From: an uncultured Flavobacteriales bacterium
GTDB lineage: Bacteria; Bacteroidota; Bacteroidia; Flavobacteriales_D; Crocinitomicaceae
Direction: 5' to 3'
NCBI GenBank assembly: GCA_903935095.1
Contig: CAIZQH010000011.1
Span: forward strand, 45,853-109,852
Length of the DNA: 64,000 bases
This document shows positions 52,158 through 61,636 of the stretch, piece after piece; position 1 is the stretch's first letter; every line of letters starts with the position of its first letter. The position numbers were made by a program, and so were the translations under genes. The notes beneath the pieces were generated by a model. It had not been told where the DNA came from. It did not search any database and worked only from the letters and a program-made list of their open reading frames with translations.

Positions 52158-54632
52158 ATGAAATTATTTTTTTTCGCCTTCTTCTTACTATTAACTAACG
52201 GTCTATTCGCTCAGAATTTTGTCCGTGGTAAGGTCGTTGATGAGCGAAAATCCCCTATCCCATTCGCTAAAATTTACGTGAAAAACACGGCAGATCAACG
52301 CACCGTTGCCACTGTCGATGGATCCTATGAACTTTCACTCATGCCCGGAGAGTATTTTATTGTGATTTCGGCCTTAGGTTTTCAAGATCGCGAAACCTAT
52401 ATTTCAATTAGCAACATTGATTTACAACGCGATATTCAATTATTTCCCGAAAAGGAACAGGACTACAAAGAAATTGTTGTCAATACCAAAAAGGGGAATA
52501 TTGGCCGAGAAATCATGCTCGAAGTGGTCAAGCGAAGGGAGCAAATGAATCCTTGGAATTATCCACATGCGGTAGATGTCTACATCAAAGCGAGTGAACA
52601 AAAAGATGTTAAAACGAAAACACCGAAAAATAAAGAAGGAAAAGAAGAAACAAAGAAAGAGGATGATCCACTTGAGGCGAGCCTACCTAAAGCTCCGGCT
52701 TGGGTAGACAACATGAACTTGCTGGAAGTCCAATTAAAACGAAATTATGCCCCAGGCAATAAGGTCAAAGAAATCCGCAACGCGTATACCTTGCACGGTT
52801 CCGATAGGTCGTTGTATTACACCACAACAGTGAAATCCAATTTTAATTTCTTTGAAAACCTGCTGCACCTAGATGACCTACATCAAACACCGGTAAGTTC
52901 ACCTATTTCAGTCCCAGGTATCTTATCATATAAGTATCGACTTGAAGAAACATACGTTGAAAATGGGCTCACCATTTGTAAGATAAAAATCATTCCAAGA
53001 AATACAGCTACCACTACATTGGAAGGCTACATCTATGTGATTGACTCCTTGTTCCTTGTACAGAAACTTCAATTGTCCATGAACAAAGGAAATCTGTTGA
53101 TTTATGATCATTTTGAAATCGATCAAACATTTTCCATTGTCGGAGACACCATGTGCGTGCTTGACAAACAAGTATTAAGCTATGGCGTGAAATACAAAAA
53201 TGAAACTTCTGCTTGTCAAACGACAGCGCTCTTTTCCAATTACAATTTCGATCCTGAATTCAGTAAAAAATTCTTTAATACGGAATTAGCCATTACCACA
53301 AAAGAGGCGTATGAACGTGACACAAATTATTGGTCAAACAACCGTCAAACAAGCCTTAGTCCAGAGGAACAACGTTTCATCATCATCAAAGATAGCATAC
53401 GCGATTTTTACAATCGAAAGGAATACCTTGACTCCATCGATAAAATTTTCAATAAAATTACCGCACTAAAAATCCTATGGTTTGGCGTGGACCACCGAAA
53501 TCGCGAACAAAAAATTCAGTGGTCACTAGGTTCGGTAGCGACCTTCATTCAGCCGTTTGGATTAGGTGGACCTCGATTAAATCCCAGTTTCGATTATTTT
53601 AAAAAGTGGAAGGACGAACGTACCTTGGAAACTTACTCGCGCATTTCCTATGGATTTTTAAATAAGGACGTGAAAGGTGATACCTGGTGGCGGTATCGAT
53701 TTGATCCATTTCATTTTGGCTTCGTCCGCTTCGCCATCAACCATGATTTCGATGTGATTCGAGGATATGACGCGATCACACAAATTTACAAACGAGACAA
53801 TTTCATCGAAGCGACAAAAATGACCTTGTCTGCTGACTACGAACTTTTCAATGGCTTTTACGCCTACTCTTCCCTTGGATTTTCGGAACGAAGAAGTCTG
53901 ACAGACTTTGAATTCCTCAACACCATTGACGATATTATTCCAAATAACGATCCTACGGATTTCAAACCGTATCAAACATTGATTGGCTATTTAGGATTCA
54001 GTTACACACCAAAACAAAAGTACATGCGTGAACCGTACCGAAAAGTGGTGTTGGGGTCCGCTTGGCCGACGTTTAGCGTGAATTACGAACGTGGAATACC
54101 AAAACTATTTGGAAGCGATGTGGATCATGAGTATTTGCAAATTGATGCGATGCAATCTTTTAAAATCTCAACACTTGGCACCATGAATTACCGCATTTCC
54201 GTTGGTAAATTCCTCAGCGCTCGTCAATTGTATAATCCTGACTACAAATACCAACGTAGAAGTGATCCCATTTGGTTCTCCAATCCACTGTATTCCTTTC
54301 AGGGACTAGATACCACCTTGCCAACAATTGATTACGTGTTTCAAGCGCATGTTGTTCACCACGACAACGGTGCAATTCTAAATAAAATTCCTTATTTCAA
54401 AAAAACACGCATAGGTTTAGTTGCCGGTGCTGGGGCCATGTACGTGAAAGAATACGATTGGCAACATTACGAGGTACTTGGTGGACTTGAGCGGAATTTT
54501 AAAATGTCTAAAAGAAGACTTCGAGTAGGAATATACGGGGTGATTTCTGATGGAAATCAAATCAAACCAACATTTGACTGGAAGATCTCCTTTGCCATTT
54601 TGGATGACCGCAACATGAAGTGGAATTTCTAA
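52158..54632 (+). CDS. DUF5686 family outer-membrane protein with carboxypeptidase-like domain
   Basis: 824 residues: signal peptide ending L-F-A-Q, a CarboxypepD_reg-like domain at about 22-105 (G-K-V-V-D-E-R-K-S-P-I-P-F-A-K... D-G-S-Y-E-L-S) and a long DUF5686 region ending in an aspartate/aromatic-rich barrel (C-terminal residue Phe after K-W-N). A Lys/Glu-rich insert lies at about 155-175 (K-N-K-E-G-K-E-E-T-K-K-E). Function unknown; likely an outer-membrane protein specific to Bacteroidota. Its 3' end overlaps lspA on the other strand by four bases. Confidence 0.85.
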   Translation: MKLFFFAFFLLLTNGLFAQNFVRGKVVDERKSPIPFAKIYVKNTADQRTVATVDGSYELSLMPGEYFIVISALGFQDRETYISISNIDLQRDIQLFPEKEQDYKEIVVNTKKGNIGREIMLEVVKRREQMNPWNYPHAVDVYIKASEQKDVKTKTPKNKEGKEETKKEDDPLEASLPKAPAWVDNMNLLEVQLKRNYAPGNKVKEIRNAYTLHGSDRSLYYTTTVKSNFNFFENLLHLDDLHQTPVSSPISVPGILSYKYRLEETYVENGLTICKIKIIPRNTATTTLEGYIYVIDSLFLVQKLQLSMNKGNLLIYDHFEIDQTFSIVGDTMCVLDKQVLSYGVKYKNETSACQTTALFSNYNFDPEFSKKFFNTELAITTKEAYERDTNYWSNNRQTSLSPEEQRFIIIKDSIRDFYNRKEYLDSIDKIFNKITALKILWFGVDHRNREQKIQWSLGSVATFIQPFGLGGPRLNPSFDYFKKWKDERTLETYSRISYGFLNKDVKGDTWWRYRFDPFHFGFVRFAINHDFDVIRGYDAITQIYKRDNFIEATKMTLSADYELFNGFYAYSSLGFSERRSLTDFEFLNTIDDIIPNNDPTDFKPYQTLIGYLGFSYTPKQKYMREPYRKVVLGSAWPTFSVNYERGIPKLFGSDVDHEYLQIDAMQSFKISTLGTMNYRISVGKFLSARQLYNPDYKYQRRSDPIWFSNPLYSFQGLDTTLPTIDYVFQAHVVHHDNGAILNKIPYFKKTRIGLVAGAGAMYVKEYDWQHYEVLGGLERNFKMSKRRLRVGIYGVISDGNQIKPTFDWKISFAILDDRNMKWNF

Positions 54633-55297
54633 TCTTGGGATTTTTCTACCTCCTTTTTCTTCGGGAAATACACGCGTTGTCTGATTAAAATCAAAATAAC
54701 CCCCGTTGAAATACTCGCATCTGCTACGTTCCATATTGCTGGGAAAATTTGTTCGCCTCCAAGGACAGGAAACCATTTTGGCCAGTTGACATTGAATTGG
54801 AACATGTCCACAACACTGCCCAACATGAATCCTTGATGCCTAAGCTCTACAGGATAATTAAATCCGTAGTCCGTGCAAACGCCCTTTATTCCTGATCCGG
54901 AAACATGATTAAACGAATCACATGGATTTAACGTAAAGAAATAGTCGTAAAACATGGAGTCAAGCAAATTACCAGTTGCTCCAGCTAGAATTAAACCGAA
55001 TACGAGCAAGAACTCCAACGAAGCACCTTTTTTTGCTTGTTTTATCAAATAGTAAATGATAAAACCAATCGCAATAAAACGGAAAATACTCAAGCTTAGT
55101 TTAGGCAAAATACCTGATCCAAACGTTGTACCAAAGGCCATTCCTGGATTTTCAATGTAATGCAAAACGAACCAATCACCAAATAAAGCTTGTGTTTGAC
55201 CCGGTTCAAAACTCGATTTAATATAAATCTTGGTGAATTGGTCGATGAGCAAGAGAACTGCGACCAAGAAGAATACGTAAACAAGTTTTTTGCTCAC
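54629..55297 (-). CDS. lspA: Lipoprotein signal peptidase
   Basis: 222 residues from GTG 55297. Four transmembrane helices. The two catalytic aspartates are in G-S-V-V-D-M-F near 163 and N-V-A-D-A-S near 191; D-Q-F-T-K near 19 and N-P-G-M-A-F-G near 50 are also family positions. A loop of about 40 residues (L-N-P-C-D-S-F-N-H... R-H-Q-G) before the first catalytic Asp makes it longer than E. coli LspA (164), as is usual in Bacteroidota. Start and the TraR/DksA stop share one base. Confidence 0.93.
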   Translation of the reverse strand: MSKKLVYVFFLVAVLLLIDQFTKIYIKSSFEPGQTQALFGDWFVLHYIENPGMAFGTTFGSGILPKLSLSIFRFIAIGFIIYYLIKQAKKGASLEFLLVFGLILAGATGNLLDSMFYDYFFTLNPCDSFNHVSGSGIKGVCTDYGFNYPVELRHQGFMLGSVVDMFQFNVNWPKWFPVLGGEQIFPAIWNVADASISTGVILILIRQRVYFPKKKEVEKSQD

Positions 55298-55677
55298 TAT
55301 TTTTGTGCATTTTTCGCATCAATACTCATCGTAGCGTGCGGCACCAAGCGAAGTCTTTCCTTTGGAATTAAGGTTCCATTTACACGGCAAATCCCATAGG
55401 TTTTGTTTTCAATGCGAACTAGTGCAGCTTGCAAACTTTGAATGAATTTCTCTTGACGAGCAGCCAACTGAGCTACTTCCTCTCTGGAAAGTGTTTCAGA
55501 ACCGTCCTCCATCATATTAAACGTTCTTCCTGTGTCGTCCGTACCATGATCGTCATTGTGCGACAAAGAACCCACCAACAAGGAGTAGTCCACGTGAGCC
55601 TCTTTTAATTTATGAAGAATCAACTCTTTGAACTCCTCGAGTTCAGCATCTGAAAACTTATTTCTTTCTTTACTCAT
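55297..55677 (-). CDS. TraR/DksA family protein without zinc cysteines
   Basis: 126 residues from ATG 55677; an earlier frame from 55731 adds residues without family match. Helical N-terminal half with coiled-coil pattern, acidic M-E-D-G-S-E-T-L-S-R-E-E near 60, then the DksA-type C-terminus T-Y-G-I-C-R-V-N-G-T-L-I-P-K-E-R-L-R-L-V-P-H-A. Only one Cys remains; DksA has four zinc-binding cysteines. This Cys-poor form next to lspA is standard in Bacteroidota. It may act on RNA polymerase like DksA, but that is inference. Confidence 0.88.
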   Translation of the reverse strand: MSKERNKFSDAELEEFKELILHKLKEAHVDYSLLVGSLSHNDDHGTDDTGRTFNMMEDGSETLSREEVAQLAARQEKFIQSLQAALVRIENKTYGICRVNGTLIPKERLRLVPHATMSIDAKNAQK

Positions 55678-55823
55678 GCTTGTAATCTTTGTAAGTGCGT
55701 CCCTTTTTTCGTGGGAAAGCAAATATATCATTTTTAGTCAAATTCAAAAACCTATTCGGAATTAATTTATCGTTAATTGGGTCATTTTGAACAATTGACT
55801 AGAGTTATTCACAATCGTATAAG

Positions 55824-56819
55824 ATGCCCGCTAGAAAAAAGTACCTTCGTCCTATGATTCGACTGTTTTTAGACAACCGAACAGCGGTTTTATTCATATT
55901 GCCTTTCCTTATTGGCCTATACATCCTCGGAGGTGTTTTAGGAATAGAGCCTTTAACTTCGAATCCTGTTGACGGACTTTTTTTTAGTCAAACTTCTGCG
56001 AATGAGTTTTGGAGTTATGTCATTCAATCATTCCTTCTTTTGGTGAATGCGGTATTTTTAAACGCAGTATTTAATAGTCATGAATTTTTAGATAAAAACA
56101 CCTACATCATTAGTCTGATTTATGTGGTACTCACCCCGATGTTTGTTCCTCTAAATCACTTATCCCCAGTGCTTTTAGCTCATTTCTTTGTGATTGCAAC
56201 CCTCGGTGTTCTTTTTCATTTAAAACCAAATTCAGACGGGAAAATCACCATTTTTAATGCGGGCATTTTAATGAGCCTAGCACTCATTTTACTTCCCTAT
56301 TTGACCGTGCTAATCCCCATTATGTTAGTGATGATTGTCATTATCCGTCCATTCAACTGGAGAGAATTTTTTATCTGTCTTGCCGGATTAAGCGTTCCAT
56401 TAATTTACTATTTCAGCTACCTTTTTTTAAGCGAACAACTTGCTTTCACTTGGAAATTTCCAACTTGGCAAATGCATGATTACCAAAAGGCATGGCACTT
56501 GTACCCTGTTGTCGTTATTTACCTTATTCTTTTATTTATTAGCCTTTTGAGTCTGAGCGCCAGACTACTTAAATCATCTTTGCGTCTGAAAAAGCAAATC
56601 CAAATGCTTGGCTTGTTTTTATCCTTCCTCTTTCTTCTTGGTTTTGTAGATTTTTACTTTTCTGGCTCAATTCGCTATTTGTCATTGGCTATTATCCCCC
56701 TAAGTTATTTTCTTGCCTATGCCTTTTTGAGCAAACGATCAGGTATTCTTGCCAATATTTTTTTCTATATAGCTTTGCTCTATTCTTTTGTGAAATTTTT
56801 CCTAAACTTCGCAGGATGA
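55824..56819 (+). CDS. DUF6427-like polytopic membrane protein
   Basis: 331 residues with about nine to ten hydrophobic helices from residue 18 to the end, few polar loops, and no signal peptide. Landmarks: F-L-D-N-R-T-A-V-L-F near 15, an H-L-S-P-V-L-L-A-H-F near 112 and R-P-F-N-W-R-E-F near 176. The pattern fits DUF6427, a Bacteroidota family often found before or near purine or division genes. Function unknown. purQ follows after 44 bp with its own -7 element (TAATTTTG at 56837-56844). Confidence 0.75.
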   Translation: MPARKKYLRPMIRLFLDNRTAVLFILPFLIGLYILGGVLGIEPLTSNPVDGLFFSQTSANEFWSYVIQSFLLLVNAVFLNAVFNSHEFLDKNTYIISLIYVVLTPMFVPLNHLSPVLLAHFFVIATLGVLFHLKPNSDGKITIFNAGILMSLALILLPYLTVLIPIMLVMIVIIRPFNWREFFICLAGLSVPLIYYFSYLFLSEQLAFTWKFPTWQMHDYQKAWHLYPVVVIYLILLFISLLSLSARLLKSSLRLKKQIQMLGLFLSFLFLLGFVDFYFSGSIRYLSLAIIPLSYFLAYAFLSKRSGILANIFFYIALLYSFVKFFLNFAG

Positions 56820-56863
56820 CAAGCGGTTTAATTGATTAATTTTGAACGATAATTTAAGATAAA

Positions 56864-57553
56864 ATGAAATTTGGAGTTGTAACGTTTCCAGGGTCTAATT
56901 GTGATCAAGACATGATTTATGTTTTGAAAGACTTGCTCGGACAACAAGTAGAACATTTGTGGCATAAAGACACCGATTTAAAGAAAGTCGATATGGTCAT
57001 TATTCCAGGAGGATTCTCCTACGGTGATTACCTGCGCTCAGGCGCTATTGCTAAATTCTCGCCAATCATGACTGAGGTTATTCAACACGCAAATCGAGGG
57101 GGTTATGTGATGGGGATTTGCAATGGATTTCAAATTTTAACGGAGGCAGGATTACTGGAAGGAGCTTTGTTGCACAATAATACCCAGAAATTTATTTGTA
57201 AAAATGTATTTTTAAAACCGGGAAGTTCAACAGCTGCTCCAAGCATAGACCTGGCAAAAAATCAAGCATATAAAATTCCAATCGCTCATGGGGAAGGACG
57301 TTTCTTTGCAAGTGCTGATGCGCTAAAGTCCATTCAAGACAACGACCAAATTATGTTTCAATACTGTGACGATCAGGCCCTTGTTTCAGATGAAGCCAAT
57401 CCAAACGGATCACTTCATGCAATCGCAGGAATCACCAATAAAAGTAAAAATGTATTTGGAATGATGCCTCACCCGGAAAGAGCAGCAGATGCGCATCTTG
57501 GAAACAAAGATGGATTAGCACTGTTTGAATCGATTTTAAATCACTGTTCATGA
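56864..57553 (+). CDS. purQ: Phosphoribosylformylglycinamidine synthase subunit PurQ
   Basis: 229 residues. Glutaminase subunit of the split FGAM synthase. Class I amidotransferase features: P-G-G-F-S-Y-G-D-Y-L near 49, nucleophile Cys in G-I-C-N-G-F-Q near 87, and the His/Glu pair in M-P-H-P-E-R near 205. Together with purS at 30015 this shows the organism uses the PurSQL form rather than the large fused PurL. purD overlaps by four bases. Confidence 0.95.
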   Translation: MKFGVVTFPGSNCDQDMIYVLKDLLGQQVEHLWHKDTDLKKVDMVIIPGGFSYGDYLRSGAIAKFSPIMTEVIQHANRGGYVMGICNGFQILTEAGLLEGALLHNNTQKFICKNVFLKPGSSTAAPSIDLAKNQAYKIPIAHGEGRFFASADALKSIQDNDQIMFQYCDDQALVSDEANPNGSLHAIAGITNKSKNVFGMMPHPERAADAHLGNKDGLALFESILNHCS

Positions 57554-58824
57554 AAGTACTCTTATTAGGGTCCGGTGGACGCGAACATGCATTGGCTTGG
57601 AAAATTGCTCAAAGTTCCATTCTCGATGAACTGTTTATCGCACCAGGAAATGCAGGAACCAAAAAACATGGTAAAAACGTAGATTTAGCTCCTACTGATT
57701 TCGACAGCATCAAAGAGTTTGTGATCACTCAACAAATTGACATGGTCATTGTTGGTCCGGAAGAACCACTCGTAAATGGAATTTACGACTATTTTCAAGC
57801 GAATGATCAGTTAAGAAAAGTTGCCGTTATCGGCCCAAGTAAATACGGGGCACAACTCGAAGGCAGCAAAGATTTCGCGAAAGCATTTATGTCAAGACAC
57901 GCTATTCCAACAGCAAAATATGGAACTTTTACGGCGGAGACCATTACTCAAGGGTTGGCATTCTTGTCGTCAATGAAAGGGCCGTACGTTCTAAAAGCAG
58001 ATGGGCTTGCTGCAGGAAAAGGCGTTTTGATTCTTTCGGACCTTGACGAAGCGAAAAGCGAACTCAAAAGTATGTTGATCGATGAAAAATTTGGTGCCGC
58101 AAGTAGCAAAGTGGTCATTGAACAATTTCTTGATGGTATCGAACTATCTGTTTTTGTTTTAACAGATGGCGAATCATTTAAATTATTACCAGAAGCAAAA
58201 GATTATAAACGAATTGGAGAAGGTGATACCGGACTAAATACTGGCGGCATGGGAGCAATTTCACCCGTTCCCTTCGCGGATGCAAGCTTTATGGACAAAG
58301 TACATAACCGAATCATTGTCCCAACCATTAAAGGATTAAAATCGGAGAAAATTACCTACAAGGGATTTGTTTTCTTCGGGTTAATTAGCGTAAAAGGTGA
58401 CCCCTACGTGATTGAATATAATTGCCGAATGGGAGATCCAGAAACAGAAGTAGTTATTCCAAGATTGAAATCAGATATCCTCGATTTATTTGAAGGAGTG
58501 GCAAGCAATACACTTTCCGAAAGAGATATTCAGTTCATCGATAAAAGCGCCGCGACCGTTATGATGGTTTCTGGTGGGTATCCCGGTGACTACGAAAAAG
58601 GGAAGTCAATTTTTGGACTAAACAGCATTGTAGACAGCATCGTTTTTCACGCTGGAACGAGCGCAGATGGACCATCTGTTCTCACAGCTGGTGGACGTGT
58701 ACTAGCGGTTACTTCCTATGGTAAAAACCTCGAGGTCGCTTTAGAAAAATCATACGATGCCATTTCGAAAATAACGTATGAAGGAGCTTACTATCGAAAG
58801 GACATCGGACAAGATGTACGCTAA
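57550..58824 (+). CDS. purD: Phosphoribosylamine-glycine ligase
   Basis: 424 residues. Joins glycine to phosphoribosylamine with ATP. L-L-L-G-S-G-G-R-E-H-A near 4, the V-G-P-E-E-P-L near 72, ATP-grasp L-K-A-D-G-L-A-A-G-K-G near 148, and E-Y-N-C-R-M-G-D-P-E-T-E near 294 are diagnostic. Translationally coupled to purQ. Confidence 0.96.
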   Translation: MKVLLLGSGGREHALAWKIAQSSILDELFIAPGNAGTKKHGKNVDLAPTDFDSIKEFVITQQIDMVIVGPEEPLVNGIYDYFQANDQLRKVAVIGPSKYGAQLEGSKDFAKAFMSRHAIPTAKYGTFTAETITQGLAFLSSMKGPYVLKADGLAAGKGVLILSDLDEAKSELKSMLIDEKFGAASSKVVIEQFLDGIELSVFVLTDGESFKLLPEAKDYKRIGEGDTGLNTGGMGAISPVPFADASFMDKVHNRIIVPTIKGLKSEKITYKGFVFFGLISVKGDPYVIEYNCRMGDPETEVVIPRLKSDILDLFEGVASNTLSERDIQFIDKSAATVMMVSGGYPGDYEKGKSIFGLNSIVDSIVFHAGTSADGPSVLTAGGRVLAVTSYGKNLEVALEKSYDAISKITYEGAYYRKDIGQDVR

Positions 58825-58848
58825 GATACCGGTATTATTCCCACAACT

Positions 58849-60105
58849 ATGAATGTAGATTTAATCATCATTCTCATTTCGATTCTCGCTTCTGCTTTCT
58901 TTTCAGCAATGGAGTTAGCTTTCCTTTCTTCTAACCGTTTGCGGATTGAAGTAATGAAGAAAAATCGATCACTCAAAAGCCGTATTATTGGCTTGTTCTT
59001 TCACCGTGAATCGACCATGATTGCTTCCCTTTTAATGGGGAACAATATTGCATTAGTCATGTATGGAATTGCTGCAGCGCGCGTTTTAAATAAATTCTTC
59101 ATCGGATTTGGGATTTCAGATGAGGTACTGCTGCTCATTCTTCAAACGGTTGCTTCGACAATTATCGTTCTTGTTACCGCTGAGTTTTTGCCAAAAGCAC
59201 TCGTTCAAATCAATCCGAATCGATTTTTGGATGTGACCCTAGCCCCAATGTTGGTGCTCTACATCCTTTTGTATGTGCCTACACAACTTGTCCTGTTCTT
59301 TAGTTACCTCATATTAAAAATGTTTGGCTCCAATCAAGAACAATCGGCCCGCGTATTTTCAAAAGTTGACCTGGAACATTATGTAGATGAACTGAGTGCG
59401 CGTATTAAGGATGAAGAAGAATTTAGCAATGACATGCTCATCCTTAGAAATGCCCTTGATTTTTCCAATATAAAGGCGCGTGATTGCATGATTCCTCGCA
59501 CAGAAATCATCGGTGTCGAAATTGAAGACGACATCGAAGAAGCAAAGGAATTACTCATCAACAAAGGACTTTCGAAATTGATCGTTTACCGAGATGACAT
59601 TGACAACATTATCGGGTATCTCCACTCCTTTGATTTATTCTCCCAACCAAAATCCATCAAACAAATTTTAAAACCAATCAGTTTTGTGCCAACCGTGATT
59701 TCCGGAAAAGAATTGTTGGAGAAATTTACGAAACAAGCAGGGAATCTAGCGGTTGTAACTGATGAATATGGCGGAACGGCTGGAATCATTACCCTAGAAG
59801 ATGTGATTGAAGAGATTTTCGGCGAAATTGAAGATGAACACGATAAGGAAAACTGGCTGGAAGAAAAAATCAATGATGCAGAATATGTATTTTCTGCTCG
59901 AATCGATATCGATTATTTGAATGAAACATTCAAACTTTCCTTAGAGGAATCAGAGGATTATGACACGCTAGCTGGACTGATCATTTACCACGTTGAATCG
60001 ATTCCTACTCAAGGTGATAGCGTACAATTGGACAAATACAGACTTGTTGTAGAAGAGGTCAGTGACCGTAAAATTGAAACTGTTCGACTTTTTATTGAAT
60101 CGTAA
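58849..60105 (+). CDS. CNNM/CorC-type transporter (hemolysin family)
   Basis: 418 residues: DUF21/CNNM membrane domain with three to four helices (about 1-170, including S-A-M-E-L-A-F-L-S-S-N-R near 20), a CBS pair (about 195-315; D-C-M-I-P-R-T-E-I near 213, D-E-Y-G-G-T-A-G near 305), and a CorC/HlyC domain at the end. Such proteins are linked to magnesium or other cation efflux, not to hemolysis. Bacteroidota often name the paralogue GldE; this gene could be that one, but the sequence alone does not settle it. Confidence 0.9.
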   Translation: MNVDLIIILISILASAFFSAMELAFLSSNRLRIEVMKKNRSLKSRIIGLFFHRESTMIASLLMGNNIALVMYGIAAARVLNKFFIGFGISDEVLLLILQTVASTIIVLVTAEFLPKALVQINPNRFLDVTLAPMLVLYILLYVPTQLVLFFSYLILKMFGSNQEQSARVFSKVDLEHYVDELSARIKDEEEFSNDMLILRNALDFSNIKARDCMIPRTEIIGVEIEDDIEEAKELLINKGLSKLIVYRDDIDNIIGYLHSFDLFSQPKSIKQILKPISFVPTVISGKELLEKFTKQAGNLAVVTDEYGGTAGIITLEDVIEEIFGEIEDEHDKENWLEEKINDAEYVFSARIDIDYLNETFKLSLEESEDYDTLAGLIIYHVESIPTQGDSVQLDKYRLVVEEVSDRKIETVRLFIES

Positions 60106-60935
60106 TGAACTATACGCTTGGACTTCTTACACTGTTTCTTAGTTCGTTCGTTTTTGCTCAAACAGACTTCAAACTTCCTTCTGAATTATCCGAAATTTCT
60201 GGATTAGAAAAATGGAATGATTCTACTTTAATCGCTATCAATGATGGTGGAAATGATCCAATTCTTTTTTTACTCAATTTAAGTGGACAAATTACACGTA
60301 AAATCATTGTCTCAAATGCGACTAACATCGACTGGGAAGCCTTAGCAATTGATGAAAACTACCTGTTTATCGGCGATTTTGGTAACAACATGAATGAACG
60401 TAAAGATATGTGTCTTTACCGGGTCAATCGCAGTGACATTGCTACTTTGAACGAGGTGACAGCTGAAAAAATGTCCATTTCCTATCGAGAACAAAAAGAA
60501 TTTCCCCCAAATGATCATGAACGCTATTTCGATGCTGAAGCCATGACTTTTTTTGAGGGACAACTTTGGATTTTTACAAAAAACAGTACCAAACCGTTTG
60601 ATGGGATTTCTTATATCTATACCGTTCAGTTTGAAGCCAATCAAACAAAAACACTTTCGAAAACGGCCGAATTGAAATTAAACAAAACTTCCTATTTGAA
60701 AGATGCGGTTACGAGTGCTTGTGCGGATGAACATTCCATTATTCTCTCCACCTACAATCGATTGATTAAACTAGATTTTCCAAAACAGGGATTAAGCAAA
60801 TCTAACATCTACAAATATCCTCATATTCAACAAGTCGAAGCATGTGCCTGCCTGGAAGATCGTTCCTATTTCATCTCCAACGAGAATCATAAATTCTTGG
60901 GTCCAGCGAAACTAAAACTATTAAAACTACCATGA
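60105..60935 (+). CDS. Secreted propeller-like protein, function unknown
   Basis: 276 residues with a signal peptide (cut near V-F-A-Q). It contains L-S-E-I-S-G-L-E and N-D-G-G-N-D near 30-50, I-D-W-E-A-L-A near 82 and F-I-G-D-F-G-N-N near 95, a motif style seen in calcium-binding or phytase/SdiA-regulated propellers, then Y-F-D-A-E-A-M-T-F near 145. A six-bladed propeller enzyme is plausible but unproven. Its start shares one base with the previous stop and it overlaps the HAD gene by four bases. Confidence 0.65.
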   Translation: MNYTLGLLTLFLSSFVFAQTDFKLPSELSEISGLEKWNDSTLIAINDGGNDPILFLLNLSGQITRKIIVSNATNIDWEALAIDENYLFIGDFGNNMNERKDMCLYRVNRSDIATLNEVTAEKMSISYREQKEFPPNDHERYFDAEAMTFFEGQLWIFTKNSTKPFDGISYIYTVQFEANQTKTLSKTAELKLNKTSYLKDAVTSACADEHSIILSTYNRLIKLDFPKQGLSKSNIYKYPHIQQVEACACLEDRSYFISNENHKFLGPAKLKLLKLP

Positions 60936-61594
60936 TCCAACTCTCTCAATACGAAGCAGTCATTTTTGATATGGACGGCGTTTTGATCGATTCCGAGCCA
61001 CTATGGAAAATCGCCATGGAAGAAGTGTTTCATTCCTTAGGCTCTAAACTGACCAAAGCAGATTTTCAAAAAACGGTGGGATTACGTATTGATGAAGTTG
61101 TTCATTTTTGGAATCACCAGGAAAATTGGGGCGTAGAAAATGAAAAGGATGTGGAAGAAGACATTATTTTGAAGATGATTTCACTCATTTCTGAAAATGC
61201 ACAGCCCCTTGAAGGAGTTATCGAAACCTTAGATTTTCTAAAAAGTAAGGGCTTGAAGATTGGTTTAGGAACCTCATCCTCAAGTAGACTTATTCACGTC
61301 GTTTTAACGGAATTGAATATCAGACATTATTTTGACTACACCCATTCTGCAGAAACAGAAGCTTTTGGAAAACCACATCCAGCTGTTTACCTCACAGTTG
61401 CTGATCAACTGAAGGTAAAACCTAACAAATGCTTGGTCATTGAAGATTCATTTAATGGCGTCATTGCTGGACTTGCAGCGAAGATGAAAGTAGTCTGTAT
61501 ACCGGAAAAAACACATTTTCCAAACCCTCGATTAGCTGTTGCTGATTTCCAGTTTGTTACAATGACTGAATTCTTATTGGAAATACAGAAATAG
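60932..61594 (+). CDS. HAD-superfamily sugar phosphatase
   Basis: 220 residues, subfamily IA: nucleophile motif F-D-M-D-G-V-L-I-D-S near 12, cap with A-M-E-E-V-F near 28, T-S-S-S-S near 118 (motif II) and K-P-x-P...I-E-D-S-F-N-G near 150-178 (motif III/IV). Resembles E. coli YniC/HxpB hexitol phosphatase and beta-phosphoglucomutase-like proteins. Substrate probably a sugar phosphate. Coupled to the propeller gene. Confidence 0.88.
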   Translation: MIQLSQYEAVIFDMDGVLIDSEPLWKIAMEEVFHSLGSKLTKADFQKTVGLRIDEVVHFWNHQENWGVENEKDVEEDIILKMISLISENAQPLEGVIETLDFLKSKGLKIGLGTSSSSRLIHVVLTELNIRHYFDYTHSAETEAFGKPHPAVYLTVADQLKVKPNKCLVIEDSFNGVIAGLAAKMKVVCIPEKTHFPNPRLAVADFQFVTMTEFLLEIQK

Positions 61595-61636
61595 AACTGA
61601 GCTCCGTTAGAAATGCTTTTGTATTTTTGTAACTAG

